A stretch of 64,000 bases of DNA, from assembly GCA_965221785.1 (NCBI GenBank), contig CBDCSR010000003.1, positions 2,294,001 through 2,358,000 on the forward strand, given 5' to 3'. Under the pieces are notes generated by a model that was not told where the DNA came from, did no database searches, and saw only the letters and a program-made list of their open reading frames with translations. This DNA is from BD2-11 sp965221785. GTDB taxonomy: Bacteria > Gemmatimonadota > Gemmatimonadetes > Longimicrobiales > Gaopeijiaceae. How positions within the stretch are numbered: the first letter of the stretch is position 1; every line of letters begins with the position of its first letter. This document shows, piece by piece, positions 43,759 to 52,498 of this stretch. The translations under genes were made by a program, and so were the position numbers.

Positions 43759-44694
43759 CTACCGCCCGGTGCCTGGCGGCCTCAGCTCGTTCCATCGCTC
43801 GATGAATGCCACGGCCGCGTCCACGAACGATTCGGTGGTCGCCCGCCCCCGTTCCGCGGTCGCCAGGGCGGGGTCGCGCTCTCCCCACACCCCCGTGGTC
43901 GACATCTGTGCGGCCGATGTTCCCTTCCCGGTCGCCTCGTCCTTCAACCCCTCCGCCAGGAACACCGCAAGCGCGGTCGGGTCTCCGGCGAGCACATCGG
44001 GCACCATCGCTTCCAGGTGGCGAGGCAAGGTCAACTCCGCGACCTCGGCGGCCGCCAGATCCACCAGGTGGGGAATCAGGTAGAGCGAGTTGGAGGTCTC
44101 ACCCGTGCCGCCGTGGCGGTCCAGCACAGGAGTCGATGGAGCCGGCTGCGGATCCGCGTCGCGAACGGTAAACGGGCCGGCGACCGCGCCCAGATCGACC
44201 GCGATCCCCTCGGTTTCCTGATTGATGCGGTCCACGATGAAGGTCGTGATGGCCCGGTTGCCGCCGTGGGCGTTCAGGACTAGAAAACGCTTGAATCCAT
44301 GCTTCATAAGACTCTTGGCAGACTCGACATAAACCTCTTGAACGAGCGTCGAAGGAAGGGTCACCGTGCCCGCGAATTCCATGTGGTACGGTGACTGCCC
44401 GGGCAGCAGGATCGGCGCCACCAGCACATCGGCTCGCTGGGCCACCCTCTTGGCCCGTTCCACTCCGTTCAGATAGTCGGTGCCGATCGGCAGGTGGGTG
44501 CCGTGCTGCTCGAGCGCGCCCACCGCGAAGATGACCATGTCCGTTCGGGTGAGGAGATCCTCCACCTCGGGCCGGGTCATGTGCGGAAGATAATTGCGGA
44601 CCTTGAGGATCGGCGGCAGTTCGGGTTCCTGCGCGGCGGCGAGACAGGGTGAGAGCGCGAACCAGACGGCGAGGATCGAGGCGGGGCGACGCAT
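43759..44694 (-). CDS. exported creatininase-family amidohydrolase
   Basis: This is a 311-residue member of the creatininase/MftE superfamily, metal-dependent hydrolases of cyclic or linear amides. Metal-site motifs are present: GALEQHGTHLPIGTDYL (about 58-74), LNAHGGN (about 141-147), and a Glu in the GGTGETS segment (about 195). Unlike most family members it begins with a signal peptide (MRRPASILAVWFALSPCLAAA), so it should act in the periplasm or on the surface. The substrate is unknown. The 202 bases between it and the TPR gene hold no gene. Confidence 0.85.
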   Translation of the reverse strand: MRRPASILAVWFALSPCLAAAQEPELPPILKVRNYLPHMTRPEVEDLLTRTDMVIFAVGALEQHGTHLPIGTDYLNGVERAKRVAQRADVLVAPILLPGQSPYHMEFAGTVTLPSTLVQEVYVESAKSLMKHGFKRFLVLNAHGGNRAITTFIVDRINQETEGIAVDLGAVAGPFTVRDADPQPAPSTPVLDRHGGTGETSNSLYLIPHLVDLAAAEVAELTLPRHLEAMVPDVLAGDPTALAVFLAEGLKDEATGKGTSAAQMSTTGVWGERDPALATAERGRATTESFVDAAVAFIERWNELRPPGTGR

Positions 44695-44810
44695 GGGTTC
44701 CCTCCTGAGGCTGGGTGTTGGGCGGGAGGATGGGGGGCCGATGAGACGACCCTCCTGGCAAACTATCGCGCCTGCACGCGGTTATCGATCCGCAGGAGCT
44801 ACGCCCCTTG

Positions 44811-44834
44811 AGTAGCCTGGCTAAGCTAGACTAA
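44811..44834. repeat. TAG-rich short repeat at the end of the MFS gene
   Basis: AGTAGCCTGGCTAAGCTAGACTAA (written here in two parts: TAGCCTGGCTAAGC, then TAGACTAA) contains overlapping stop codons on both strands and includes the MFS stop (44831-44833 on the reverse strand). Its unit TAGCCTGGC resembles the TAGGCTTGGC units at 57710. Confidence 0.45.
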
Positions 44835-46057
44835 CGTCTTACTGCGCCGGAGGTACCCGAGAGAGCGTGGGGCCGGAGCGCGGGATGGAGAGCCAGCGCC
44901 GCTCCGAACAGGAACACCGGCATGGCGGCGAGCGCCGCCGGCTGTGGTCCGACCAGATCTCCGACGACGCCTACAACTCCCACTCCCAGCGTGCCCGCGC
45001 CCCACGCCAGACCCATGACGATTCCGGAGCCTATGCTGGCTCCCGTGGGGAGGATTTCCTGGGCGATGACGACGGTAGGGGGGAGCAGCGCCATGTTGAG
45101 CAGCCCCGCACACCCCAGCGCCGCAAAGGCCATGGCGCTTCCCGGTGGCAGGTAGACCGCCAGAAAGTGCGCGGGCGCGGCGAGGATGCAGATCCCGGCC
45201 AGCAGCCGGGTGCGGTCGATGCGGTCGGTCAGGAGACCGGCGAAGATGGTTCCGCCCGCCTGGAGTCCCAGGTAGACGCTGAGCGAAGCGGCCCCGAGGG
45301 CCTCCGAGCCGCCCGCCTGGTCGACCACGATGGGGTAAAGGGTCAGGAAGGTCCGCTGGACGAACGCCCCCAGCGCGCTGATGCCGAAGACCAGGCCGAG
45401 CGGGCCCGCGAGCGCGCGCAGCACCTGTCGCGGCGAAGGCGGCGGCACGGGTACGCGACCGCGCACGGGACGTGGCAGAAGGGCCAGGGTAGCAAGCCCG
45501 ATGAGGATGCCGGGGAACATCGCCACCCAGAGGCCTTCCAGGGTGACGAAGCCGACGATGGCCACCGCGGTGACCGGTCCGAGCGCGAAGCCCAGGTGTC
45601 CGCCGAAGGAAAAGATGGACACGCGCAGACCGCTCCCCTTCCCCTCGGATACACGTCCGGCCAGCGACACCGCGGGCGGATGGAAGAAGGCGCTTCCGAG
45701 CCCGCCCAGCGCCAGCAGCACGACGAGCACGCCGAACGAGGGCGCGAGTCCGATGAGGCTCAGGAACAGGCCGGATACGATCGGCCCGAGCGCCACCAGC
45801 CAGCGCCGGCCCACCCGGTCGGCGAGGTATCCCATGACCGGTTGAGGCAGGGACGAGGCCAGCGACAGGACCATGCTCAGGACGGCCGCGAGCGCGATGG
45901 ACAGGCCCAGCTTGTCCATGAGACGCGGCAGGAGCGGGTGCAGGAAGGCGACGTAGGCGTCATTGGCCAGGTGCGCCACGGTCAGCGTCAGCGCGATGGT
46001 AAGCGCGCTCGGGCGGCTCGCGGGCGACCGGGACGGCTCCGGGGCGGAGGCTGTCAT
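44831..46057 (-). CDS. MFS transporter
   Basis: This is a 408-residue major facilitator superfamily transporter with about 12 hydrophobic segments in two halves. MGYLADRVGRRWL (about 75-87) is the canonical loop 2-3 motif (GxxxDRxGRR), repeated weakly in the second half as GLLTDRIDRTRLL. The overall look is close to Fsr (fosmidomycin-resistance) type exporters, with NDAYVAFLHPLLPRL near the N-terminus. Substrate is unknown. The GNAT gene lies 8 bases upstream on the same strand, so both may be expressed as a small detoxification-type unit. Confidence 0.87.
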   Translation of the reverse strand: MTASAPEPSRSPASRPSALTIALTLTVAHLANDAYVAFLHPLLPRLMDKLGLSIALAAVLSMVLSLASSLPQPVMGYLADRVGRRWLVALGPIVSGLFLSLIGLAPSFGVLVVLLALGGLGSAFFHPPAVSLAGRVSEGKGSGLRVSIFSFGGHLGFALGPVTAVAIVGFVTLEGLWVAMFPGILIGLATLALLPRPVRGRVPVPPPSPRQVLRALAGPLGLVFGISALGAFVQRTFLTLYPIVVDQAGGSEALGAASLSVYLGLQAGGTIFAGLLTDRIDRTRLLAGICILAAPAHFLAVYLPPGSAMAFAALGCAGLLNMALLPPTVVIAQEILPTGASIGSGIVMGLAWGAGTLGVGVVGVVGDLVGPQPAALAAMPVFLFGAALALHPALRPHALSGTSGAVRR

Positions 46058-46065
46058 CGGACCCT

Positions 46066-46593
46066 TCAGTCCATTCCCGCGACCCGGCTCCGCCGCTCCA
46101 TCAGCACAACGTCGCGCCAGCGGCCGTCATGAAACCGGCCCAGGCGCTCGTGCGTGCCGAGAATGCGGAATCCGCACCGCTCGAAAATCCGGATCGAGGC
46201 CCCGTTCTCCGGGAAGATGCCCGCTTCGAGGGTCCAGACGCCCAATGCTTCGGTGCCCGCGACGAGCTCGCGCAGCAGTGCGCTGCCCACGCCCCGGCCC
46301 CGGGCCGATTCCGCAATGTAGATCGTCACCTCGCGCACACCATCGTAGACGCAGCGGCCCGATAGAGGGCTGAGCGCGGCAAAACCAACGGTCCGGCCGT
46401 CCATCTCCGCGACGATCCGGCAATCAGGGCTGCGGCCCGCGTTCCACGCATCCCAGGTCGGAACCTCGGTCTCGAAGGTGGCGTTGCCGGATTCGATCCC
46501 CTGCCGATAGATCTCGGCCACCTCCGGCCAATCCGCCGGCACCAGGGGACGAAAGCTGACCCCCACGGATGCGGGGCGCGTCACGGGAAACAA
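46066..46593 (-). CDS. GNAT acetyltransferase, phosphinothricin/methionine sulfoximine-type
   Basis: This 175-residue N-acetyltransferase belongs to the Pat/MnaT branch of the GNAT fold. Motif A IAESARGRGVGSALL (about 93-107) binds the acetyl-CoA pyrophosphate. TFETEVPTWDAW near residue 40 and the C-terminal GRWRDVVLMERRS are typical of phosphinothricin and methionine sulfoximine acetyltransferases. The physiological substrate is not certain. It is followed 8 bases later by an MFS exporter. An in-frame GTG about 9 codons in is a possible alternative start. Confidence 0.86.
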   Translation of the reverse strand: MFPVTRPASVGVSFRPLVPADWPEVAEIYRQGIESGNATFETEVPTWDAWNAGRSPDCRIVAEMDGRTVGFAALSPLSGRCVYDGVREVTIYIAESARGRGVGSALLRELVAGTEALGVWTLEAGIFPENGASIRIFERCGFRILGTHERLGRFHDGRWRDVVLMERRSRVAGMD

Positions 46594-46783
46594 CCCAGGG
46601 ATACGTCGGGCATCGGGCTCTCCGCAGGTTGACGAGCACCGGCTGCGTCCATCGCGAGCGTCAGGAACCTAAGCCCGCCGCCGGAATCGACCAAACCTGC
46701 GCAACGACGCGCTCTGGCGCCTCTCCCGAGGTCGGCAGACATTATATGAAGCCAGATCCTCAACCATCGAAGGAATCAGCCAG

Positions 46784-48358
46784 ATGAACGCTCATACCTG
46801 GACGGCTTCCGGGACGACCATCCTGGTTCTGGGTGCCCTGTTCCACCTCCTCGCCCCGGCCCCGGCGGGCGCCCAGCAACTCGGAACCGTGGACTTTCCT
46901 ACATCGGGGTCCCCCGAGGCTCAGCCGCACTTCGAAACCGGGCTGCTGCTCCTGCACAACTTCGAGTACGAGGATGCCGCGGCCCGGTTCAGGCGGGCAC
47001 GCGAGATCGATCCTGACTTCGCAATGGCGTACTGGGGCGAAGCCCAGACCTTCAACCATCCGATCTGGATGGAGCAGGACCGGGAAGCGGCGCTGGCCGT
47101 GCTCGCCGCCTTCGCGCCCACCCGCGGCGACAGGCTTGCCCTGGTCCCCACCCAGCGCGAGAGGGACTGGCTGGAGACGGTGGAGGTCCTCTATGGCGAG
47201 GGCTCCAAGGAGGAGCGGGACTTCCGCTACCGGGACGCCATGAGGCGGCTGGCCGAGAAGTACCCTGATGACGAGGACGCGCGCACCTTCTACGCGCTTT
47301 CGCTGCTCGGCTCGGCACATGGCGGGCGCGACTTCGCAATCTACATGAAGGCGGCCGCCGTGGCCCAGCCGGTGCTCGAGGAGAACCCGATGCACCCGGG
47401 GGCCGCCCACTACGTCATCCATGCCTTTGACGACCCCATCCACGCCCCCCTGGGCCTTCCCGCCGCACGGGCGTACGCGGGAATCGCGCCGGACGCGGGC
47501 CACGCCCAGCACATGACGTCCCACATCTTCGTGGCCATGGGCCTGTGGGAGGACGTGGTGTCGGCCAACGTGCGCGCGCGCGCCGTGCAGAACGCGGCGA
47601 GGGCCCGGCGGGGCCAGCGGGCGAACGTGTGCGGTCACTATACGTCGTGGCTGCACTACGGCCACTTGCAGCTGGGACGCCTCGAGGACGCAGCCGCCGG
47701 GATGGCCGCGTGCATGGCGCGCATGGCGGATGCGCCGGCCCCGGACGAAGCCGCGTACTTCGTGCAGATGAAGGCGCGCGCCGTGATCGACCCCGGAGAC
47801 TGGGCGCAGGCTGGAGAGATCTCGGCCGACCTGACGGCGTTCCCCGGGCTGGCGCTCCCCAATGATTTCGTAGACGCACTGGCCGCGCTGCGCACGGGGG
47901 ACGCGGAGCGCGCGCGTCAGCTCCGGGCGCGCCACGGAGAACCCGGCGACGAGGGCAATCCGCGGCACGCCATCCTCCTGATGGAGCTGGACGCCCTCCT
48001 CGCGCTGACCGCGGGCGATTCGGAGACGGGCATCGCGCTGCTGAGGGACGCGGCCCGGCAGGAGGAGACGCTTCCCTATGAGTTTGGCCCCCCGGCCACA
48101 CCCATGCCGCCCCATGAACTGCTCGCGGTGGAGCTTGCCGCTCTCGGTCGCGAGCGGGAGGCGCTCCCGGCCTGGCGCGACCAGCTTGCCCGCACGCCCC
48201 GGCGCACCCAGTCGCTGCTGGGGCTTGCGCGCACCGCGGCGGCCCTCGGAGATGAAGCCGCCGCGCGCGAAGCCTACGCCGCCCTGGCGCAGGCATGGTC
48301 CGCAGCCGACGAAGAGGTCCCCGGGCTGGTGGAAGCGCGCGCCGGGGGTTCGCGGTAG
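46784..48358 (+). CDS. exported TPR-repeat protein
   Basis: This is a 524-residue protein with a signal peptide (about 1-30, ending PAGAQQ). TPR helix pairs are spread over the whole length: FETGLLLLHNFEYEDAAARFRRA followed by IDPDFAMAYWGEA near the N-terminus, and AALGREREALPAWRDQL and ALGDEAAAREAYAALAQAW near the C-terminus. NPMHPGAAHYVIHAFDDPIHAPLGL and HAQHMTSHIFVAMGLWEDVV in the middle are a recognisable conserved block in this family of secreted proteins. Three His-containing segments there might bind a metal. Function is unknown. Confidence 0.83.
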   Translation: MNAHTWTASGTTILVLGALFHLLAPAPAGAQQLGTVDFPTSGSPEAQPHFETGLLLLHNFEYEDAAARFRRAREIDPDFAMAYWGEAQTFNHPIWMEQDREAALAVLAAFAPTRGDRLALVPTQRERDWLETVEVLYGEGSKEERDFRYRDAMRRLAEKYPDDEDARTFYALSLLGSAHGGRDFAIYMKAAAVAQPVLEENPMHPGAAHYVIHAFDDPIHAPLGLPAARAYAGIAPDAGHAQHMTSHIFVAMGLWEDVVSANVRARAVQNAARARRGQRANVCGHYTSWLHYGHLQLGRLEDAAAGMAACMARMADAPAPDEAAYFVQMKARAVIDPGDWAQAGEISADLTAFPGLALPNDFVDALAALRTGDAERARQLRARHGEPGDEGNPRHAILLMELDALLALTAGDSETGIALLRDAARQEETLPYEFGPPATPMPPHELLAVELAALGREREALPAWRDQLARTPRRTQSLLGLARTAAALGDEAAAREAYAALAQAWSAADEEVPGLVEARAGGSR

Positions 48359-48393
48359 CGGAGGGACCCGTTCAGGACATGGGAGAGAGCATC

Positions 48394-49317
48394 ATGGCCG
48401 GCAACATGATCGGAGGAAACAGCGACCATGCCCGCGAACCCGGTGCGGGCACCGGGGACTCGCGGGGTCGGGTCACCACCGAGCGCATCTTCCGCGATGG
48501 GGTCTATCCCTACCGCGACAAGATGAAGAGGAAGGAATACGAGCGGCAGAAGGCCGGGCTCCAGGTCGAGCTGCTGAAGGTCCAGCGATGGGTCAGGCGC
48601 TCCGGAAGGAAGGTGGTCATCCTGTTCGAGGGGCGGGACGCCGCGGGCAAGGGCGGCACCATCAAGCGGTTCATGGAGCATCTGAATCCGCGTGGCGCGC
48701 GCGTGGTCGCGCTCGACAAGCCGAGCGACGTGGAACGGGGCCAGTGGTATTTCCAGCGCTACATCCGACACCTGCCGACAGCCGGGGAAATGGTGCTCTT
48801 CGACCGCTCGTGGTACAACCGCGCCGGGGTCGAGCGGGTCATGGGCTTCTGCACCGGCCAGGAGTACCTCGAGTTCCTGCGCCAGTGCCCGGAGATGGAA
48901 CGCATGCTGGTCAACAGCGGCATCCTGCTCTTCAAGTTCTATTTCTCGGTGTCGCAGGACGAACAGGCCTACCGCTTCGAGCGCCGCAGCACCGACCCGC
49001 TCAAGCAGTGGAAAATCTCTCCGGTCGACCTGGCGTCGCTCAACAAGTGGGACAGCTACACGCAGGCCAAGGAGGCGATGTTCTTCTATACGGACACGGC
49101 GGACGCGCCCTGGACGGTGATCAAGTCGGATGACAAGAAGCGCGCGCGCATCGCCGCGATGCAGTTTTTCCTCTCCCGGCTCGACTACCCGGACAAGGAT
49201 CATGACGTCGTGACCGGTCCCGACCCGTTGATCGCGGAGTCGGCCACGGTCGTGGTGAGCCGTGACGAACCGATGTCGGCCGACCCGGGCGCGCCCGGCG
49301 CCGTGATCGGCCGGTAG
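48394..49317 (+). CDS. ppk2: polyphosphate kinase 2
   Basis: PPK2 uses polyphosphate to phosphorylate nucleotides, usually making NTP from NDP. The 307-residue product has a P-loop-like GRDAAGKGG at 80-88 and the FDRSWYNR motif at 136-143, both catalytic signatures. RRSTDPLKQWKISPVDLASLNKW and the KKRARI segment are typical of one-domain PPK2. The ATG at 48394 has GGGAGAG at a good distance; an ATG at 48379 is possible. No ppk1 or exopolyphosphatase gene is nearby. The class (I or III) cannot be settled by eye. Confidence 0.93.
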   Translation: MAGNMIGGNSDHAREPGAGTGDSRGRVTTERIFRDGVYPYRDKMKRKEYERQKAGLQVELLKVQRWVRRSGRKVVILFEGRDAAGKGGTIKRFMEHLNPRGARVVALDKPSDVERGQWYFQRYIRHLPTAGEMVLFDRSWYNRAGVERVMGFCTGQEYLEFLRQCPEMERMLVNSGILLFKFYFSVSQDEQAYRFERRSTDPLKQWKISPVDLASLNKWDSYTQAKEAMFFYTDTADAPWTVIKSDDKKRARIAAMQFFLSRLDYPDKDHDVVTGPDPLIAESATVVVSRDEPMSADPGAPGAVIGR

Positions 49318-49424
49318 GCTGACCTTGCTGTCTCGCCGGGGCTGAGGCAGGTTGTTCGCCGACATCCCATGCGGACCCCGCCAGACTGCTGCTGCCGGGG
49401 TTCGCGGACGCAGATTCGCTGAAA

Positions 49425-50144
49425 TCAAAACGCCAGATTGCCCATCCCCACTGCAATCACCGCGTTGCCCGCGCCGTGCATCAAGGCAACAATCCACAGG
49501 TTCCCCGAGCGGTGGAACACCAGGGCGAACAGCATCCCGACCGCGAGTACGGACCCGAACAATGCGGCCGCGCTCGAAGCGTCCAGCGCATAGTAGCTGG
49601 CATGAACCGGTCCAAAAGCGTAGACCGCGTTGCTGACGAGAATGCCGGGAACCGCGCCCCAGCGCCTGACCAGTTCCGTCTGCAGAATCCCCCGATAGGC
49701 AACCTCCTGGTAGAACCCGAAGGCGAAGTACGGAACGAGTCCCGCCACGACCACGGATCCCCAGCCATGTTCGGCCAGGGCCAGCCCCCATTGCGGCGCA
49801 AGCACAAGCGGGAAGACGAGGCCTGCCAGGAGCAGCACCTGAACCAGATAGGACGCTTCGGTCGTCGTCCAGTCACGGCGGCGGCGGATGCCCAGCGTCG
49901 AGAGGCGGACGCCTGCTACCCGGGGAACCACCGAGAGCACCAGCACCAGCCGAAGGAGCATGAAGAATCCCGGGGACGGAGCGGGGAGCTGTAGCCACTC
50001 GATGGTCCGGGGATCAAGAACGAGTTCCAGAATGGCGAAGGCGATGAGCAGACGAAGGCCGGCCTTCGCCGGGTAGTCCCGCGACTCAGGAGGGTCGCAG
50101 AGAAGTAGATGACCCCGAAGGTGGGTGCGAAGCGACGCGCGCAT
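49425..50144 (-). CDS. CPBP family intramembrane metalloprotease
   Basis: This is a 239-residue polytopic membrane protein with about six hydrophobic segments. FGFYQEVAYRGIL (about 155-167) carries the EExxxR-like motif in QEVAYRG (one Glu rather than the usual EE). A SNAVYAFGPVHASYY segment with His follows, and HGAGNAV near the C-terminus supplies another His. This is the CPBP (Abi) protease pattern. The start at 50144 overlaps the stop of the small upstream gene (TGATG). The single Glu at the EE position may lower or alter activity. Confidence 0.8.
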   Translation of the reverse strand: MRASLRTHLRGHLLLCDPPESRDYPAKAGLRLLIAFAILELVLDPRTIEWLQLPAPSPGFFMLLRLVLVLSVVPRVAGVRLSTLGIRRRRDWTTTEASYLVQVLLLAGLVFPLVLAPQWGLALAEHGWGSVVVAGLVPYFAFGFYQEVAYRGILQTELVRRWGAVPGILVSNAVYAFGPVHASYYALDASSAAALFGSVLAVGMLFALVFHRSGNLWIVALMHGAGNAVIAVGMGNLAF

Positions 50145-50371
50145 CAGTTCCGGGTGACCTCTGCCACCAGGCGTTCCGAAAGCGAAACCTCCTCGATCAC
50201 ACGGGCGAGGTCGTCGATCCCACCGCGGAGCCAGCCGTGGTTGGGCCACCGCAGGGAGTGGCCCCCATGGCCCACATCAGTTTGTTCGGCGGTCACGCGC
50301 CAGCGCGGGAACCTACGGTCCAGAGCACCGGCCAAGACGGCGTTCACCAGCGGTTCCGTGTGTCGCGCCAT
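50144..50371 (-). CDS. 75-residue hypothetical protein coupled to CPBP gene
   Basis: I do not recognise this protein. It is 75 residues, has no membrane segment or signal, and is moderately basic with many Arg, Trp and His. It is supported as a gene mainly by its TGATG stop/start overlap with the CPBP protease gene, which is how coupled genes in this window are usually arranged. The start has only a weak ribosome site. A spurious frame remains possible. Confidence 0.45.
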   Translation of the reverse strand: MARHTEPLVNAVLAGALDRRFPRWRVTAEQTDVGHGGHSLRWPNHGWLRGGIDDLARVIEEVSLSERLVAEVTRN

Positions 50372-50880
50372 GCGTAACTCTCAACTCAAGCAGGGGCAAG
50401 GTACCCAATCTAACCCCCTTGGGCCGGACTCCGTCGCTGCTCCGAGCTCCTGCCCGTCGATGGAGGAACCTCCGGACCCTGTCTGTTGCTCCGTAAAATG
50501 CAGCCGTAACACCCATTTACGACCCTCGGACACACCAAGTGACACCCGTTGACCCCGAGGCCAACGGATCACGGATGGAGACAGGCATGCCGCATCTCGC
50601 AACTCCCCGCTGGCAGGAACCACGACGGCCCAAAATCACATTCGGCCGTCCCATTCCGCCATTGACGAGTCTGGGCTCCGCGATGTGGCGAACCCCGAGA
50701 CCCCATCTTCCCTGACCCGTCAGAGGCGCTGGCGGGCTCGCTGACGCCATTCGCAGGCGGCTGCCTCCCCCGAAGGTCTCTCAACCCCGTTTCGGCCACT
50801 ACAGGGCATCCTGAGAGGCCGATTTCAGTGGCGTTATATTTGTACGTAAGTCTTTGTACAACCTCACGTTGAGAGGAATG
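50372..50880. other. intergenic region between divergent CPBP unit and DUF222-HNH gene
   Basis: Across this 509-base stretch I see no convincing gene; the frames open on the reverse strand lack ribosome sites and conserved-looking sequence. It ends with the promoter and dyad described at 50811-50861. GACACACCAAGTGACACC around 50530 is an imperfect direct repeat of GACAC. Confidence 0.5.
50811..50861 (+). promoter_or_regulatory. candidate promoter with TTGTAC-N10-GTACAA operator-like dyad
   Basis: CTGAGA (50811-50816) and TATATT (50835-50840), 18 bases apart, form a reasonable sigma-70 promoter. Starting at the last base of the -10, TTGTAC (50840-50845) is matched by its exact reverse complement GTACAA (50856-50861), spanning the likely RNA start near 50847. 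A repressor bound there would block the DUF222-HNH gene, whose start is 20 bases downstream. Confidence 0.45.
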
Positions 50881-52497
50881 ATGATCGCATCTCCGAACTC
50901 CCTCTACACCATTCGCCAGAGGTCCTCTCCGGGGCCCGCGATGGTGCGGGAACCGACGGGTGTCCCACTCGACGCCGACTCCGCGCCGTCCGGTTCCGAG
51001 TCCTCGGGAGACGACGACGAGCTCCGCAAGCTGGGCGAGCGCATCGCGGAGCTGGCGGCCCGCATCAACTCCGCCGAGGCGCGCATGATGACCCTCATCG
51101 CCGAGTTCGACCGGCGGGGCGGGTGGAAGGACGGCGGCTACTCCTCCTGCGCCGAATGGCTGGCCTGGAGGATCGGCACGAAGATCGGAACCGCCCGCGA
51201 ACGGGTGCGGACCGCCCGAGCGCTGGAGCGACTGCCCCAGACCGCGGATGCTCTGCGGCAGGGGAGCATCTCCTACGCCAAGGTGCGGGCGCTCACCCGG
51301 GTTGCGACCCCCGAGCGCGAGGCGGAGCTGCTCGAGTTCGCGCGCGCCGGCTCGGCGGCGAAGCTTGAGCGGACGGTGCGCATGTGGAAGAAGTTGTCGC
51401 GCGACGCAGAGCTGACCGCCGAGCAGGCCCGGCACCGCAGCCGCACCTTCTCGGTCTTCGTGGACGGCGACGGGATGTACGTGGTGAAGGGGCGGCTCGA
51501 GCCGGAGGCCGGGGCCGTGCTGATGCGGGCGGTGGAGGCCGCGTCGGATGCGCTGTTCCGGTCCGAGGATGATGCAGGCGCCGGGAGTCGTGGGAGCGTC
51601 GGCGGCGATCCGCGCCCCGAGCCGAAGCAGCGCCGGGCCGATGCGGTGGGACTGCTGGCCGAGCGGGCGCTGGCGGCGGGGTTCGGTGGTGGTGAGCACC
51701 GCGAATCGGAAGTCGATGTGGATGAGATGGGTGGCGACCTCGATGACCTGGATGGCGCTCCAACCACCGAATCCAATGCGGCCCCGCGGGGAGTGCGCGT
51801 GGGAACGCCGGGAGCCAAAGCGGAGAATGCGGCGAACACGTCGGCCCGCGTCGGGTCCGGCACGCGCGCCGAGCGCTTCCAGGTCATGGTCCATTGCGAC
51901 GCCGCGACGCTCGCGGCCGAGGGCGAGCCCGGGCGCTCGGACCTGGACGGGATTCGCGTTTCCGCGGAGACGTCGCGGCGCATGGCGTGCGATGCGGCGG
52001 TGGTCGCGATGGTCCACGCGAAGGACGGCTCGATGCTGAACGTGGGGCGCCGGACGCGCACCATTCCGCCGCACATCCGGCGGGCGCTGGAGGAGCGGGA
52101 CCGCGGATGCCGCTTTCCGGGATGCGGGTGCCGGTTCACCGAGGCGCATCACGTGAAGCACTGGGCCGACGGGGGCGAAACGAGCCTCCGCAACACGCTG
52201 CTACTGTGCCGGCGGCACCACCGCGCCGTTCACGAGGGACGGGTGAAGGTATCCGTGAACAGCGACGGGACGGTGCTGTTCTTCACGCCCAAGGGGAGGA
52301 TGCTGGTAGACGCGCCGAGCAGGCCGGCACCGGTGGCCACACACTTACCACCGGTCCCATCGGTTCATCCCGGCGCCCCGGCGAAGGGTGGTGGCTTCGA
52401 GCTTTCCAATGGAGCCGCCCTCTACCCCGATTCGCGGATCCCATGGGAGATCGAAGCGGCTGCCAGGGAAGCCATGGAAGAATCGCTGACGTCTTAG
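50881..52497 (+). CDS. DUF222 domain HNH endonuclease
   Basis: This is a 538-residue protein of the DUF222/13E12-like family, with a helical DUF222 region (about 40-400) and a C-terminal HNH nuclease domain (about 405-455). The HNH pattern is complete: CRFPGC (zinc Cys), EAHHVKHWADGG (the His-His pair), N in SLRNTLLLCRRHH and a closing HH. RGGWKDGGYSSCAEWLAWR and RERVRTARALERLP are typical DUF222. A variable, low-complexity insert (about 235-335) splits the DUF222 part. Such genes are often multi-copy and mobile in Actinobacteria and other high-GC phyla, role unsettled. GAGAGGA favours the ATG at 50881 over 50878. Confidence 0.88.
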   Translation: MIASPNSLYTIRQRSSPGPAMVREPTGVPLDADSAPSGSESSGDDDELRKLGERIAELAARINSAEARMMTLIAEFDRRGGWKDGGYSSCAEWLAWRIGTKIGTARERVRTARALERLPQTADALRQGSISYAKVRALTRVATPEREAELLEFARAGSAAKLERTVRMWKKLSRDAELTAEQARHRSRTFSVFVDGDGMYVVKGRLEPEAGAVLMRAVEAASDALFRSEDDAGAGSRGSVGGDPRPEPKQRRADAVGLLAERALAAGFGGGEHRESEVDVDEMGGDLDDLDGAPTTESNAAPRGVRVGTPGAKAENAANTSARVGSGTRAERFQVMVHCDAATLAAEGEPGRSDLDGIRVSAETSRRMACDAAVVAMVHAKDGSMLNVGRRTRTIPPHIRRALEERDRGCRFPGCGCRFTEAHHVKHWADGGETSLRNTLLLCRRHHRAVHEGRVKVSVNSDGTVLFFTPKGRMLVDAPSRPAPVATHLPPVPSVHPGAPAKGGGFELSNGAALYPDSRIPWEIEAAAREAMEESLTS

Positions 52498-52498
52498 G

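Noticed and set aside
50569..52161. 530-codon reverse frame over the DUF222-HNH gene
   Set aside because: The forward frame carries a full HNH motif, a promoter and a ribosome site; the reverse frame has none.
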